A stretch of 64,000 nucleotides of DNA from Mesorhizobium denitrificans (GCF_003403035.1 NZ_QURN01000005.1:186001-250000), one strand, 5' to 3'. Counted from the first letter of the stretch, positions 43,756-55,798 are shown. Notes: a model not told the origin generated them from the sequence alone. Made by a program: numbers and translations.

Positions 43756-44214
43756 TTAGGCTGAGTGCGTGGTCTTCGGCTTGGTCGTGTTTTTGCGCGC
43801 GCGGGAATTGGCGCGCTGCGGCTTTTCATCGTCAGAAAGCGAGCTAGGTGCCTCACCCTTTTCGGCGCGTTTGGCTGCCTGTTCGCATTTGCGGCGGATT
43901 TCCTCGACTTCGCTCTCAGTAAGGTGCTCGATGCCGATGAAGTGGTTCCCCGCCTCGCCGACGCGGATTAGTTCATCAAGCTTGGCCTGAATGGCTGCTC
44001 CGTCGCGGTTTTGCGTGTTTTGAATAAGGAACACCATCAGGAAGGTCACGATTGTTGTGCCGGTGTTGATGATAAGCTGCCACGTATCAGAAAAATCGAA
44101 GACCGGGCCGCTCACCGCCCAAATAACCACGATGGATACGCAGAGTATAAACGCAATCGGAGTACCGGTTGCGTAAGCAACCTTATTCGCGATGCGTGTA
44201 AAGATTTTTTCCAT
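43756..44214 (-). CDS. Low-affinity iron permease family protein
   Basis: 152 residues with two membrane helices (IAFILCVSIVVIWAVSGPVF and LIINTGTTIVTFLMVFLIQNT) and the motif FSDTWQLIINTGTTIVTFLMVFLIQNTQNRDGAAIQ split across them, the signature of the Fet4-type iron permease family. The rest is a hydrophilic basic tail (KPQRANSRARKNTTKPKT). Bacterial members are too short to be a full transporter, and an iron role is not proven. The ATG at 44214 starts MEKIFTRIA; a TTG at 44235 is possible. Confidence 0.82.
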   Translation of the reverse strand: MEKIFTRIANKVAYATGTPIAFILCVSIVVIWAVSGPVFDFSDTWQLIINTGTTIVTFLMVFLIQNTQNRDGAAIQAKLDELIRVGEAGNHFIGIEHLTESEVEEIRRKCEQAAKRAEKGEAPSSLSDDEKPQRANSRARKNTTKPKTTHSA

Positions 44215-44264
44215 GGAGATCGTTTCGCTCGACAATGCGCGAGACAGAAACGAGCTTCTGTGGT

Positions 44265-44909
44265 TCAGGTTCCCTGCCCTGCTGTGCCTTCCCAGCGTTC
44301 AAGAAACAATTCGATAGAAAAATTCTGCATATCCGGAATTGCCTCGAAAAGCCGCGCGACCGGCCAATCCCACCATTGCAGGCGCTCAATGCGTTCGGCA
44401 ATTGGCTGGCTGAAACGGGAACGGATCGGCTTGGCGGGACTTCCGGCAACGATTTGATAGGATGCGACATCGCGCGTTACCACCGCATTCGCGCCGATCA
44501 CTGCGCCGTTGCCTACGGCTACACCGGGCATAATGACCGCGCCGTGACCGATCCAGACATCGTGACCGATACGCACGCGCTTGGACTGGCGACGCTCGCG
44601 AAAGGCGGCATCCACGCCCTGATAGCGAAAATATTCGTTCGGCCTGTAGCTGATCTTGTGCTGGGTGATGCGCTCAATCGGATGTTCAAGCGCGTTGATG
44701 CGGGTGTTGGCCGCGATGGAGCAAAACTTGCCGATGTCTGCATAAATGGCTTCGGCGTGGCGCTCAAAATAAGTGAAGTCGCCGACAATGACCTCGCGAA
44801 GCACGCAGCGCTCGCCGATGGACGCGTATTTACCAAGACGGCAGGATTTAAGCTCTGCTGTCGAGTGAATACGGGGCTGCGGGTCCTGAAAGCGAAGCGC
44901 GTCGTCCAT
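44265..44909 (-). CDS. Hexapeptide-repeat acyltransferase, phosphonate-locus type
   Basis: 214 residues with left-handed beta-helix repeats (CRLGKYASIGERC...ADIGKFCSIAANTRINALEHPIER...VRIGHDVWIGHGAVIMPGVAVGNGAVIGANAVV) and a C-terminal helix WWDWPVARLFEAIPDM. The active-site His is probably in EHP. The overall pattern is that of the acetyltransferase found in phosphonate gene clusters (chloramphenicol acetyltransferase/DapH-like), but no phn genes are near. The start at 44909 (MDDALRFQDPQ) is chosen because the upstream extension runs into creA. The acceptor is unknown. Confidence 0.8.
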   Translation of the reverse strand: MDDALRFQDPQPRIHSTAELKSCRLGKYASIGERCVLREVIVGDFTYFERHAEAIYADIGKFCSIAANTRINALEHPIERITQHKISYRPNEYFRYQGVDAAFRERRQSKRVRIGHDVWIGHGAVIMPGVAVGNGAVIGANAVVTRDVASYQIVAGSPAKPIRSRFSQPIAERIERLQWWDWPVARLFEAIPDMQNFSIELFLERWEGTAGQGT

Positions 44910-44940
44910 AAGTTCGATTAGCGCGAACGCGCGGCAGGCG

Positions 44941-45429
44941 CTACTGCGGTTGGCCTTTTTCCCAGACGACATTCTGACCGAACAGCGGAACGGTAGAAAT
45001 CGCCATTTTGGCCGAACCATCCTGAACCTGCCGCGAATGCGACAGATAAATGAGGGTGTTGTTAGCCTTGTCGTAAATGCGATTCACGACCTGCTTCTTC
45101 CAGATCAGGCTGATGCCCTGCTTGAAAACCTCTTCGCCGCCCTGGTCTAGATCGATTTCGCCAATCTTGATCGGGCCAGTTTGATTGCAGGAAATGGCGG
45201 TGTCAGACGGATCCTCGAACCAGTTGCCTTTCTGCAGGCGGTCCACAATGCCACGCTCAAAATAAGAAACATGGCAAGTTACGCCCTCAACTTTGGGGTC
45301 TTTGATGGCTTCGACCATGATGTCATTGCCAAACCAGTCAACGCCAACCTGGCCGACTTGATCGGCATAGGCCGGGGCGGCGAAAATCGCGGCTGAAGCT
45401 ACGGCCAAGGCCGCCAAGACATTGCGCAT
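44941..45429 (-). CDS. creA: CreA family protein
   Basis: 162 residues with a signal peptide (cleavage after APAYA, about residue 22) and the conserved CreA sequence DQVGQVGVDWFGNDIMVEAIKDPKV, TCHVSYFERG and AISCNQTGPI. Two cysteines are placed to form a disulfide. CreA is a periplasmic protein of unknown function. AGGGAG lies 6 nt before the ATG; longer in-frame starts up to 45723 have no signal peptide. It is upstream of the hexapeptide acyltransferase, 31 nt away, and may be transcribed with it. Confidence 0.88.
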   Translation of the reverse strand: MRNVLAALAVASAAIFAAPAYADQVGQVGVDWFGNDIMVEAIKDPKVEGVTCHVSYFERGIVDRLQKGNWFEDPSDTAISCNQTGPIKIGEIDLDQGGEEVFKQGISLIWKKQVVNRIYDKANNTLIYLSHSRQVQDGSAKMAISTVPLFGQNVVWEKGQPQ

Positions 45430-45497
45430 CGAGTGCTCCCTGATGAACTGCGGTTCGATGCGCCACAGATGGGATATCTGCACGGCCGGTGCAAGTA

Positions 45498-45995
45498 TCA
45501 GGCCGCAGGCACCATCATGCGCCGCAGAACTTTTGTCTTCCAAACGAAGTGATGCGCCAACGCCCCCAGCACATGCAGGCCAATCAGCGGCAGCAGAATT
45601 GTTTTCGCGATGAGATGCACCTGAATGGACGCGCTCGCGCCGAAAACCCAGCCCGCCAGGCCGGAAATGGGCAGGACGATCAGCAGCAGATAAAGCGCGA
45701 TATGCGCGAGCTTGGCCAGCCATTGCAGCGCCACCGGCTCAGTTGGGTCGGCAGGCGGAGCACCATATTTGAGCCGTAGCCAGATCCGCACCGCCATGAG
45801 CAACAATACTGCCACGCCAGCGACGATGTGAGCCAATGCGAGCGGGGAAAATGCATCGCCAACGACACCATCACGTCGAAATGCACGCCACGCCTGCCCG
45901 ATGCCATCCGAGGCCAAAAACTGGAAGGCGATAAGTGCTGCGATCGTCCAATGCAGCGCGATTTGAAAGCCCGAATATCCGGTGGATGTTTTCAT
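45498..45995 (-). CDS. Cytochrome b561 family protein
   Basis: 165 residues with four membrane helices. The haem-ligand histidines are in QIALHWTIAALI, LALAHIVAGVAVLLL, VHLIAKTILLPLIGLHVLGALAHH. The family moves electrons across the inner membrane, in the YodB/CybB type from quinol to an unknown acceptor. The ATG at 45995 (MKTSTGYSG) is taken; the preceding 16 codons are unconserved. It is divergent from the small membrane protein and SCO1 gene, and close to CreA, which suggests a small envelope-redox region. Confidence 0.88.
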   Translation of the reverse strand: MKTSTGYSGFQIALHWTIAALIAFQFLASDGIGQAWRAFRRDGVVGDAFSPLALAHIVAGVAVLLLMAVRIWLRLKYGAPPADPTEPVALQWLAKLAHIALYLLLIVLPISGLAGWVFGASASIQVHLIAKTILLPLIGLHVLGALAHHFVWKTKVLRRMMVPAA

Positions 45996-46067
45996 TCTGA
46001 TGGTCCAAACCTGACAGCGACGATATGGTGCCTTTCTTTGCAAAGGCGTGCATCTTATATTTTTGTA

Positions 46068-46229
46068 ATGAAACCTAGTTCAAAGACCATGATCTGGACA
46101 GGCGGCAAGGTGGCGCTGGCAGCGGCACTGCTGGCTGGTATTACCGGCATCGCATTCGCTGGGTGGATGAACAACGCGGACGGAATTTTCCTTTCCGTGG
46201 TTGAATCCGGCCTCGCCTGGTGCATGTAA
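46068..46229 (+). CDS. Small conserved membrane protein next to SCO1
   Basis: 53 residues: a lysine-flanked membrane helix (KVALAAALLAGITGIAFAGW) followed by a short periplasmic piece WMNNADGIFLSVVESGLAWCM. I recall similar tiny proteins with a closing ESGLAWC motif in Hyphomicrobiales, but cannot name a family. It is 35 nt before the SCO1-family gene and in the same direction. The single Cys near the C-terminus could bind metal or form a disulfide, given its copper-chaperone neighbour; that is a guess. The ribosome site is weak. Confidence 0.6.
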   Translation: MKPSSKTMIWTGGKVALAAALLAGITGIAFAGWMNNADGIFLSVVESGLAWCM

Positions 46230-46264
46230 GCTACTGATCTCACGACAAAACTGGAAATTATCGT

Positions 46265-46843
46265 ATGATGCGCTTCATTCTGGCCGGCATTATTTTTCTG
46301 ATGGCAATCGCTGTCGGCTGGATGACTTTTGACTGGTACCGCACGACACATGGCGAGGAAGCTTTTGGCGGAAAGTTTCAGCTTGTTGACAGTCGCGGCG
46401 CGGCAATCGATGAGCAGGCATTTCGCGGCCACCCAACGATAGTGTTCTTCGGCTTTACGCATTGCCCGGAAGTTTGCCCAACGACTCTGGTCGAAATGGA
46501 TGGTTGGCTGAAAACGCTCGGCGATGAAGGCAAGAACATTCACGCCTATTTCGTTTCGGTCGATCCCGAACGCGACACGCCGCAGGTGATGAATGATTAT
46601 GTGACCAACGTTTCCAGCCGCATCATGGGGATCACCGGCGACCCAGCGAAGGTCGACCAGATGGTCAAGGACTTCAAAATCTATGCGCGGAAAGTGCCGA
46701 CGGATGGCGGCGACTACACCATGGATCACACAGCGTCTGTTCTGCTGCTTGGCAGTAACGGACAGTTCTTCGGGACAATCGCCTATGGCGAAAATCAGGA
46801 TACAGCGCTTGCCAAGCTGAAAAGACTGGCGGCGGAAGGCTGA
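46265..46843 (+). CDS. SCO1/SenC family copper chaperone
   Basis: 192 residues with an N-terminal membrane anchor and a thioredoxin fold. The copper ligands CPEVCP (in [14 protein letters not shown]) and the distal His (TMDHTASV) are present. SCO proteins insert copper into the CuA site of cytochrome c oxidase or act in thiol redox control. The start [12 protein letters not shown] is directly followed by the anchor. It lies 35 nt after the 53-residue membrane protein; oxidase genes are not in the window. It is 19 nt before prmA. Confidence 0.93.
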   Translation: MMRFILAGIIFLMAIAVGWMTFDWYRTTHGEEAFGGKFQLVDSRGAAIDEQAFRGHPTIVFFGFTHCPEVCPTTLVEMDGWLKTLGDEGKNIHAYFVSVDPERDTPQVMNDYVTNVSSRIMGITGDPAKVDQMVKDFKIYARKVPTDGGDYTMDHTASVLLLGSNGQFFGTIAYGENQDTALAKLKRLAAEG

Positions 46844-46862
46844 TTTCGGCTATCGCCGCTCC

Positions 46863-47735
46863 ATGACCCAGACACGCATCTTTGCTCGCATGAACCGCGC
46901 CGATGTCGAGCGCGCCTTTGCCGCTCTCGAATTGGATTTCGAAGATGTCGGCCATCCAATCGCAATCCTCGAAGTTGATGAGGATGCGGATATTCACGAG
47001 CTTTCGATCTATGTGGAGCACGACCCGGATGAGGTGCGCGCGGCGACCGCGCGGCGGCTGCAGGAGCTTTCCATCTCCGCGCCGCTGGAAGTCGAAGTGC
47101 TGCCGGACATCGACTGGGTCGCCAAGTCGCTGGAAGGGCTGAAGCCGGTGCGCGCAGGACGGTTCCTCGTTCACGGCTCGCACGATCGCGAAAAGCGGCA
47201 CATCGGCGACATTGCCATCGAGATTGAGGCCGGGCTGGCGTTCGGTACGGGCCATCACGGCACCACGGCGGGGTGTCTCGAAATGATCGAACGCGTCGTG
47301 CGACGCGAGAATCCGCGCAACGCGCTGGACCTTGGCACCGGCAGCGCGGTTCTGGCCATTGCTCTCGCAAAGTTGGCGCATATTCCAGTGCTTGCCACAG
47401 ACATTGACCCTATAGCCACGAAGGTCGCGCACGAAAATGCGCGACTAAATGGGGTTGGCGCGTATGTCGAGGCGTTGACCGCGACTGGCTTTGGCAATCC
47501 CGCTTTTGCGCGGCGCGCGCCGTTTGATCTGATCGTTGCAAATATTCTTGCGAGGCCACTGATGCGGCTGGCACCACAAATGGCGCGGTTTATTCTTCCG
47601 GGCGGATCCGTGATACTTTCCGGCATTCTGGATCGCCAGCGTGATGCAGTGATTTCGGCCTATGTCGGCCAATCGTTCCGCCACATTACCACCCTGCATC
47701 GCGAAGGCTGGGTGACACTTCATCTCAAGCGCTAA
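46863..47735 (+). CDS. prmA: Ribosomal protein L11 methyltransferase
   Basis: 290 residues. An N-terminal substrate domain is followed by a class I methyltransferase core with [16 protein letters not shown], the SAM motif [33 protein letters not shown] and [12 protein letters not shown]. It trimethylates L11 at several lysines and the N-terminus. It starts 19 nt after the SCO1-family stop. The SAM and NIL motifs are intact. Confidence 0.94.
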   Translation: MTQTRIFARMNRADVERAFAALELDFEDVGHPIAILEVDEDADIHELSIYVEHDPDEVRAATARRLQELSISAPLEVEVLPDIDWVAKSLEGLKPVRAGRFLVHGSHDREKRHIGDIAIEIEAGLAFGTGHHGTTAGCLEMIERVVRRENPRNALDLGTGSAVLAIALAKLAHIPVLATDIDPIATKVAHENARLNGVGAYVEALTATGFGNPAFARRAPFDLIVANILARPLMRLAPQMARFILPGGSVILSGILDRQRDAVISAYVGQSFRHITTLHREGWVTLHLKR

Positions 47736-47888
47736 AAGCGTGCTGCCCGTTTGAGCGCAGCGCGGTCATGACCTTTTGTACCCGGCAATAAAAACCGGAA
47801 CGCAAGGCATCTACGCACAGAGCACATAGCTTTGATTTCGGACGGGACTTCGGATAGCACTTGCCGCGAAGGCGGAGAATTGAAGCCC

Positions 47889-49730
47889 ATGTATGAAGCG
47901 CAGTTTCAGGATTTTGAAGTCACCGGCGATCCCTCGGTCGGCGTGCCTCGCGTGGCGTTGCTGCGCGAATGGCTGGCAAAGCACGATCTCGATGGGTTTA
48001 TCGTGCCGCGCTCCGATGAACATCAGGGCGAGTACGTCGCCCCCTGCTCCGAACGGCTGCGCTGGCTGACCGGGTTTTCCGGTTCGGCGGGGGTGGCAAT
48101 CGTATTGCGCGACCGGGCGGTAATTTTCGTAGATGGTCGCTACACGCTTCAAGTGCGGCACCAGGCCGATATGAACCTGTTCAAGGTCGAAAGTCTGGTT
48201 GAAAACCCGCCTGCGCAATGGCTGGCCGAAAATGTCGGCAAGGGCGCGCGAATTGCCTTCGACCCTTGGCTGCACACTATTGCAGAGGCGGCGGCGATGC
48301 GCAGGTCTACCGCGCGCGCAGGCGCTGAATTGCTGCCGCTGGAGCAAAATCCGATTGATGCCATCTGGAAGGATCGCCCTCGGCCGCCGCTGGGCGCGGT
48401 TACGCTTCAGCCAAATGAGTTGGCAGGAGAGCTGGCGCGCGACAAGCTGGCAAGGCTCGCGGAGGCGGTTGCCAAGCAAGGCGCTGACTATGCGGTGCTG
48501 ACAGATCCTTCCTCAATTGCCTGGGCCTTCAACATTCGCGGTGCCGATGTACCGCACACACCGCTGGCGCTGGGCTTTGCTGTGATCGCGGCAAAAGGGC
48601 CGCATCTGCTTTTCATCGACGAGCGCAAGCTCGGGATTGAGGCCGAGGCCTATCTGACCCAACTGGCCGATCTGCGCGCGCCCGATTCATTGGAAGGTGA
48701 AATTGCGAAACTGGCGAAAGCCGGTTCGCGGATCTCGCTCGACCCTGTGCTGGCCGCCGACCGACTGCGCATGATCGTGGAGGGCAATGGCGGTAAGGTT
48801 GTCGAAGCGGCGGACCCGGCCCGCTTGCCCCGCGCGACAAAAAAAGAGGCGGAGCTGGCTGGTTCGCGCGCCGCACATCGGCGCGACGGCGCGGCAGTGG
48901 TACGGTTCCTGTGCTGGCTGGATGCGCAGCAGCCCGGCACTATTGATGAGATAACCGCCGTGACACGGCTTGAAGAAGCGCGCCATCGTGTTGGCGAAGA
49001 AACGCAGCGCGCGCTGAAAGATGTCTCGTTCGAGACGATTTCAGGTTCAGGTCCGAATGGCGCTATCATCCACTATCGCGTCTCGCGCGCGTCTAATCGC
49101 CAGCTCGGCAAGGACGAATTGTTCCTGCTCGATTCCGGCGCGCAATATCAAGACGGTACGACCGACATAACGCGCACAATCGCTATCGGTACGCCAAGCG
49201 ATGAAATGCGCGAGCGGTTCACGCTGGTTCTGCAAGGGCTTATGGCGATTTCGCGGCTGCGCTTTCCGCCCGGAACGCGAGGCTCCGACCTCGACGCATT
49301 CGCGCGCTACGCGTTGTGGCAGCATGGATTCGACTACGCGCACGGCACCGGTCACGGCGTGGGATCATATCTGGCGGTGCACGAAGGCCCGCAACGGCTG
49401 GCGAAAACCGGCACGGAAAAGCTGCTGACCGGCATGATACTTTCCAACGAGCCAGGGTACTATAAGGAAGGCCATTACGGCATTCGCTGCGAAAACCTGA
49501 TCGTGGTCGATGCGCCGAGCAAGATTGAGAACGGCGATATTGAAATGCACAGCTTCGAGACGCTGACCCTTGCGCCATTCGACAGGCGGTTGGTGCGCGC
49601 GGACCTGCTGAGCACCGGAGAACTGAGTTGGCTCAATGCATATCACGCACGCGTACTGGCCGAGATCGGCCCGATGGTCGATGGCGAAACGCTGAAATGG
49701 CTGGAGGCAGCGACCGCGCCGATCGGGTAA
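47889..49730 (+). CDS. Aminopeptidase P family metallopeptidase (M24B)
   Basis: 613 residues, the long form with two creatinase N-type domains before the pita-bread catalytic domain. The metal ligands are visible: LLDSGAQYQDGTTDITRT (two Asp), GTGHGVGSYL (His), LSNEPGYY (Glu) and CENLIVV (Glu). It removes N-terminal residues before proline. An in-frame TTG at 47832 exists; the ATG at 47889 (MYEAQFQDF) has GGAG 11 bases before it. It is followed by azlD in the opposite direction, with 4 nt between the stops. Confidence 0.92.
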   Translation: MYEAQFQDFEVTGDPSVGVPRVALLREWLAKHDLDGFIVPRSDEHQGEYVAPCSERLRWLTGFSGSAGVAIVLRDRAVIFVDGRYTLQVRHQADMNLFKVESLVENPPAQWLAENVGKGARIAFDPWLHTIAEAAAMRRSTARAGAELLPLEQNPIDAIWKDRPRPPLGAVTLQPNELAGELARDKLARLAEAVAKQGADYAVLTDPSSIAWAFNIRGADVPHTPLALGFAVIAAKGPHLLFIDERKLGIEAEAYLTQLADLRAPDSLEGEIAKLAKAGSRISLDPVLAADRLRMIVEGNGGKVVEAADPARLPRATKKEAELAGSRAAHRRDGAAVVRFLCWLDAQQPGTIDEITAVTRLEEARHRVGEETQRALKDVSFETISGSGPNGAIIHYRVSRASNRQLGKDELFLLDSGAQYQDGTTDITRTIAIGTPSDEMRERFTLVLQGLMAISRLRFPPGTRGSDLDAFARYALWQHGFDYAHGTGHGVGSYLAVHEGPQRLAKTGTEKLLTGMILSNEPGYYKEGHYGIRCENLIVVDAPSKIENGDIEMHSFETLTLAPFDRRLVRADLLSTGELSWLNAYHARVLAEIGPMVDGETLKWLEAATAPIG

Positions 49731-49734
49731 TCCG

Positions 49735-50028
49735 TCAGGTAAAATTGCGGAGCAGGATAAGCACCAAGGCGCCGGTGATAAACATCGTCATGATGCCGCC
49801 TCGCAGCGCGACAAGACCGGCAACGACAATCGCTATCATTTCCCGTGGTCCGGCGCTAAGCAATGACGGCGCGACGAGCGTAGTCAAAACCGCAGCAGGT
49901 ACAGCGTTGAGTGCCGCTTCAATGCGCGGATGGATCGTTTCAAACCGCGACAACACGAGATGGCCGCCAACGCGCGTGAAATAGGTCGCGATAGCCGAGG
50001 CGATGATGATCCAGATCGTTTCGTTCAT
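49735..50028 (-). CDS. azlD: AzlD, small subunit of a branched-chain amino acid exporter
   Basis: 97 residues with three or four membrane helices (IWIIIASAIATYFTRVGGHLV, AALNAVPAAVLTTLVAPSLL, EMIAIVVAGLVALRGGIMTMFI). This is the AzlD profile. With AzlC it exports branched-chain amino acids and analogues such as 4-azaleucine. It starts 3 nt after azlC. Confidence 0.9.
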   Translation of the reverse strand: MNETIWIIIASAIATYFTRVGGHLVLSRFETIHPRIEAALNAVPAAVLTTLVAPSLLSAGPREMIAIVVAGLVALRGGIMTMFITGALVLILLRNFT

Positions 50029-50031
50029 GGC

Positions 50032-50757
50032 CTATGCCTTTTGCGAAGATGGCGGCACGATGAGCGCCAGAATTATGCCTGCCAGCGCACCTAGCGAAAC
50101 GTGCCAAGGCGAGCCGACAAATTTGTAGGCGATCATGGATGCGACGCCGCTGACCAGAACCAGCGGCAACCACATGGGCCGCTTGCGGAAGCCCATGACG
50201 ATGCCAAGGAAATAAATCGGCAACAGGAAATCCAGCCCGATTGCATGCGGGTCCGGTATGAGCCGTCCGAACAGCGCACCGGCGAGCGTTGCCATATTCC
50301 AGAAAACATAGATGCAGAGGCCCATTCCGAAATACCAGGCGAAGGGAACACGCTCCCGCTGCGCGCGGCTTTCAGCTTCCGCAAACTGAGGATCAGTCAG
50401 CAGAAAATAGGCCAAAGCCTGCTGCCAGAGCGGCCAATGCGCAAAATGACGGCCAATTGCCGCCGAATACAGCACGTGCCGGAAATTCACGGCAAAGATC
50501 GAAAGCACAATGAGCCAAGGCGCAATTTTATGGCCAAAAAGCTCAATGCCAACCATCTGGCTTGCGCCGCCGAAAACGGTCATGCTCATGAACAGCGCGT
50601 CAAACGGCGTCAGGCCATTGTCGATGGCCAGCGCGCCAAACAGCACCGCGAAAGGCGACGAAGCGACGACGACAGGAATGGCCCGACGCGCGCCATCGAG
50701 AAACTCGGAAAGCGAGGATCTTCGCGCAGGCAATTGAGTAATTATTTCGGCTGACAT
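50032..50757 (-). CDS. azlC: AzlC, large subunit of a branched-chain amino acid exporter
   Basis: 241 residues with eight predicted membrane helices; family blocks are PFAVLFGALAIDNGLTPFDALFMSMTVFGGASQMVGIELFG, APWLIVLSIFAVNFRHVLYSAAI and FAWYFGMG. It forms a bipartite exporter with the downstream AzlD and removes excess leucine, isoleucine or valine, fitting the window's ilv genes functionally though not in location. The N-terminus is short and basic. The start ATG is at 50757. Confidence 0.93.
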   Translation of the reverse strand: MSAEIITQLPARRSSLSEFLDGARRAIPVVVASSPFAVLFGALAIDNGLTPFDALFMSMTVFGGASQMVGIELFGHKIAPWLIVLSIFAVNFRHVLYSAAIGRHFAHWPLWQQALAYFLLTDPQFAEAESRAQRERVPFAWYFGMGLCIYVFWNMATLAGALFGRLIPDPHAIGLDFLLPIYFLGIVMGFRKRPMWLPLVLVSGVASMIAYKFVGSPWHVSLGALAGIILALIVPPSSQKA

Positions 50758-50847
50758 TTCCAGACTCCAAGAGCCTGCTAGGTAGGGACGACGCGCTGCA
50801 ATGTCACGCGAATTTCGCTGAACCTTTCGGTGAGCGCGATTGATGGA

Positions 50848-52998
<2,151 letters not shown>

Positions 52999-53049
52999 CT
53001 ATGATTGCCGCGCGGCTGAAATTTCAAGTGGCTGCGGCGAAGTCTACTG

Positions 53050-54705
53050 TCAACGCGCAAGCAACTTGCCCGCTGCTGCACGCGCCTCGTCGGTGATTGT
53101 TGCGCCCGCCAGCATACGCGCAATTTCTTCCTGCCGCGCACCTTGATCCATCTGCTCCACCTTCGTCGCGACGCGGTCTGCCCCGGATTTGGAAATCAGG
53201 AAATGGGCGAGCGCACGCGCGGCGACCTGTGGCGCATGCGTGACGGTGAGCACCTGAACGCGCTCAGCAAGCCGTTCGAGGCGTTGGCCGATGGCATCAG
53301 CAACCGCGCCGCCGACGCCGGAATCGATCTCGTCAAAAACCAGTGTGGGCGCAGAACCGCGATCCGCCAGCGCAACTTTGAGCGCCAGCAGAAATCGCGA
53401 AAGCTCGCCACCTGAGGCAACTTTCATCATCGGACCGGGGCGAGAGCCCGGATTGGTGCGAACCCAGAACTCGATCTGGTCAATGCCCTCTTCCGCGCGA
53501 TTCTCAGCGTCAGTAGAAATGGCGACGATGAACTCTGCACGCTCCAGCTTGAGTGCAGGCAACTCGGCCATGACTGATTGCATAAGTGCCGCGGCGGCCG
53601 ATTCTCGCAATTCCGAGAGATGAGCGGCGGCATCGTCAAAAGTTTTGCGAGCAACGATCGATTCGCCTTCGAGCTTTGAGAGGCGATCCGCGCCCGCATC
53701 CAGGTCAGCCAGATTGGCGGACATGGTGTCACGCAATTCAGCGAGATCATCCACGGCGACATTGTGCTTGCGCGCCACTGCCCGCAACGCGAACAGACGT
53801 TCCTCCGCGCGTTCAAGCGCCTGCGGTTCGAAATCGATGGTTCGCAGCGCGATTTGCACACCGGACTGCGCGGCATCAAGTGCAATCAATGCCTGGTCGA
53901 GCGACTGCACGACATCATCCAGCAGGCCCGGAACATCCGCCGCCTTGCGCTGCAAACGGCGCAGCAGACCAGCAAGCTGCGGCGACGGCGCAGATGGGCC
54001 GGCAAGCATTTCCTCGGCCTCGCGAACATCTCCGGCAATCTTTTCAGACCGCATCATTTCAGCGCGCTTTTCCGCCAGCGCACTTTCCTCGCCGGGCTGA
54101 GGATCAAGCTGCACAAGTTCATCCACCGACGAACGCAGGAATTCGGCCTCTCGCGCAGCCGATTCGACGCGCGCTTTCAGCCGCGCCAACGCGCCTTCCG
54201 CGTGCCGCCACTGTCGCCAGGCTTCGCGGGAGGCGTTCAGGGCGCCGGTATGCCCGCCAAACGCATCCAGCAAAGCGCGATGCGCAGCCGGATCAACCAG
54301 CGCGCGCTCGTCATGCTGTCCGTGAATTTCGACCAGCGCACGGCCAAGATCGCGCATGAGCGTGACACTTGCAGGCTGATCATTGATGAAAACACGCGTG
54401 CGGCCATCGGCTGTCTGAACGCGGCGCAGGATAACATCGCCATCGTCTTCGATAGCATTTTCAGCCAAAAGCGCGCGGACGGGATGGCCGACGGGAACGT
54501 CGAAAACCGCAATAACCTGCCCTTGCGCAGCGCCTTGCCGCACGAGCGAGGCATCTCCGCGCGCGCCGAGCGCCAGCGAAAGCGCATCCAGCAGGATCGA
54601 CTTGCCCGCGCCAGTTTCGCCAGTCAACACAGAAAGGCCGGACGTCAGATCGATGTCCAGCCGTTCTATGAGTACGATGTCGCGGATCGACAGTCTCGAA
54701 AGCAT
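53050..54705 (-). CDS. recN: DNA repair protein RecN
   Basis: 551 residues, an SMC-like protein: Walker A LTGETGAGKS near residues 28-37 with the opening LSRLSIRDIVLIERLDIDL, a central coiled coil interrupted by the hinge region, signature SGGELSRFLLALKVAL and Walker B LVFDEIDSGVGGAVADAIG. It holds broken DNA ends together in double-strand-break repair. It lies between bamD and ligA. Confidence 0.96.
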   Translation of the reverse strand: MLSRLSIRDIVLIERLDIDLTSGLSVLTGETGAGKSILLDALSLALGARGDASLVRQGAAQGQVIAVFDVPVGHPVRALLAENAIEDDGDVILRRVQTADGRTRVFINDQPASVTLMRDLGRALVEIHGQHDERALVDPAAHRALLDAFGGHTGALNASREAWRQWRHAEGALARLKARVESAAREAEFLRSSVDELVQLDPQPGEESALAEKRAEMMRSEKIAGDVREAEEMLAGPSAPSPQLAGLLRRLQRKAADVPGLLDDVVQSLDQALIALDAAQSGVQIALRTIDFEPQALERAEERLFALRAVARKHNVAVDDLAELRDTMSANLADLDAGADRLSKLEGESIVARKTFDDAAAHLSELRESAAAALMQSVMAELPALKLERAEFIVAISTDAENRAEEGIDQIEFWVRTNPGSRPGPMMKVASGGELSRFLLALKVALADRGSAPTLVFDEIDSGVGGAVADAIGQRLERLAERVQVLTVTHAPQVAARALAHFLISKSGADRVATKVEQMDQGARQEEIARMLAGATITDEARAAAGKLLAR

Positions 54706-54738
54706 CGAGACCTCTTAGATCAGATTCCGTATTTCTGG

Positions 54739-55596
54739 CTAGCCCGTAACCGGCTTTGCGATCTTCGCAAGCCACGAACCGCTGTTCTCGCGCGGCTCAA
54801 GTCCCTTGGACTGCAGCAGCTTGTAGCTGTCCTTGTACCACGGGCTATCGGGGTAATTCTGGCCCAGAACCGCAGCTGCTGCCTGCGCTTCCGAGGTCAA
54901 GCCCATAGCGTAATAGGCTTCCGTGAGGCGCGCGAGCGCTTCTTCCACGTGCCGCGTGTTGGAATAATTCTCCACAACATAACGGAAGCGCTTGATGCCG
55001 GCGATATATTCGCGGCGCTCAAGATAATAGCGGCCAACCTGCATTTCCTTGCCGGCGAGCTGGTCGCGCGCAAAGCGAATCTTCTCGTTTGCGTCATCCA
55101 CATATTCCGAATCAGGCCAACGAGTCTCGACCTCCTCCATCGCCTCGATGGCGCGACGCGATGCCTTCTGGTCGCGGGTCACGTCTGGAATCTGGCGGAA
55201 ATAGCTGAGGCCAACAATATACTGCGCATAAGCCGCGTCGGGCGACGACGGATAAAGCTGCACATAACGCTGACCGGCGTTGATGGCGTCCGGATAGCGG
55301 CCCTGCCTGTAGCTGGCGAACGCATCCATAACCATAGCCTTGCGTGCCTGGTCTGAATAAGGATGCTGGCGATCAAGCGCCTGAAACTTCTTGCTGGCTT
55401 CACCAAGGCGGCCTGCGTTCAAGTTTGCAAGGCCCTGATTGTAAAGCTGATCTGGCGGTTCGGTCTGGTCGACATAAGTGGCGAGGTCCACGTCATCGTC
55501 TTTTGACATGCAACCCGAAACGACCAGCGGCGTGACGATAATCGACGCGCAAACCAATGTGCGGGTGAACCGTAATTTCAGAAGTTCAAATGCCAT
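54739..55596 (-). CDS. bamD: BamD, outer-membrane assembly lipoprotein
   Basis: 285 residues. The lipobox VSGCMS follows a signal peptide (Cys29), then five TPR-like repeats: [92 protein letters not shown] and [16 protein letters not shown]. It belongs to the BAM complex that inserts beta-barrel proteins. The start at 55596 is where the signal peptide begins; the longer frame up to 55692 adds nonconserved residues. It is upstream of recN by 33 nt. Confidence 0.95.
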   Translation of the reverse strand: MAFELLKLRFTRTLVCASIIVTPLVVSGCMSKDDDVDLATYVDQTEPPDQLYNQGLANLNAGRLGEASKKFQALDRQHPYSDQARKAMVMDAFASYRQGRYPDAINAGQRYVQLYPSSPDAAYAQYIVGLSYFRQIPDVTRDQKASRRAIEAMEEVETRWPDSEYVDDANEKIRFARDQLAGKEMQVGRYYLERREYIAGIKRFRYVVENYSNTRHVEEALARLTEAYYAMGLTSEAQAAAAVLGQNYPDSPWYKDSYKLLQSKGLEPRENSGSWLAKIAKPVTG

Positions 55597-55798
55597 GATT
55601 ACAATTCCGCCTTTCGGGCGCTTCGAACATTCGAAAAACACGCGGCCATTAACCACAAACGCCCCCATCGCGGCAACGCATTGGTCTGCCAATGGTGCAT
55701 TTTTGTGGCAATCTGCCGACGCATCGTCGCAAAGTTAACAGGCGACGAGGCCTTACCCACAGCAATAGCCCGAAAAACCTTAACGATGGTTGACGGTT

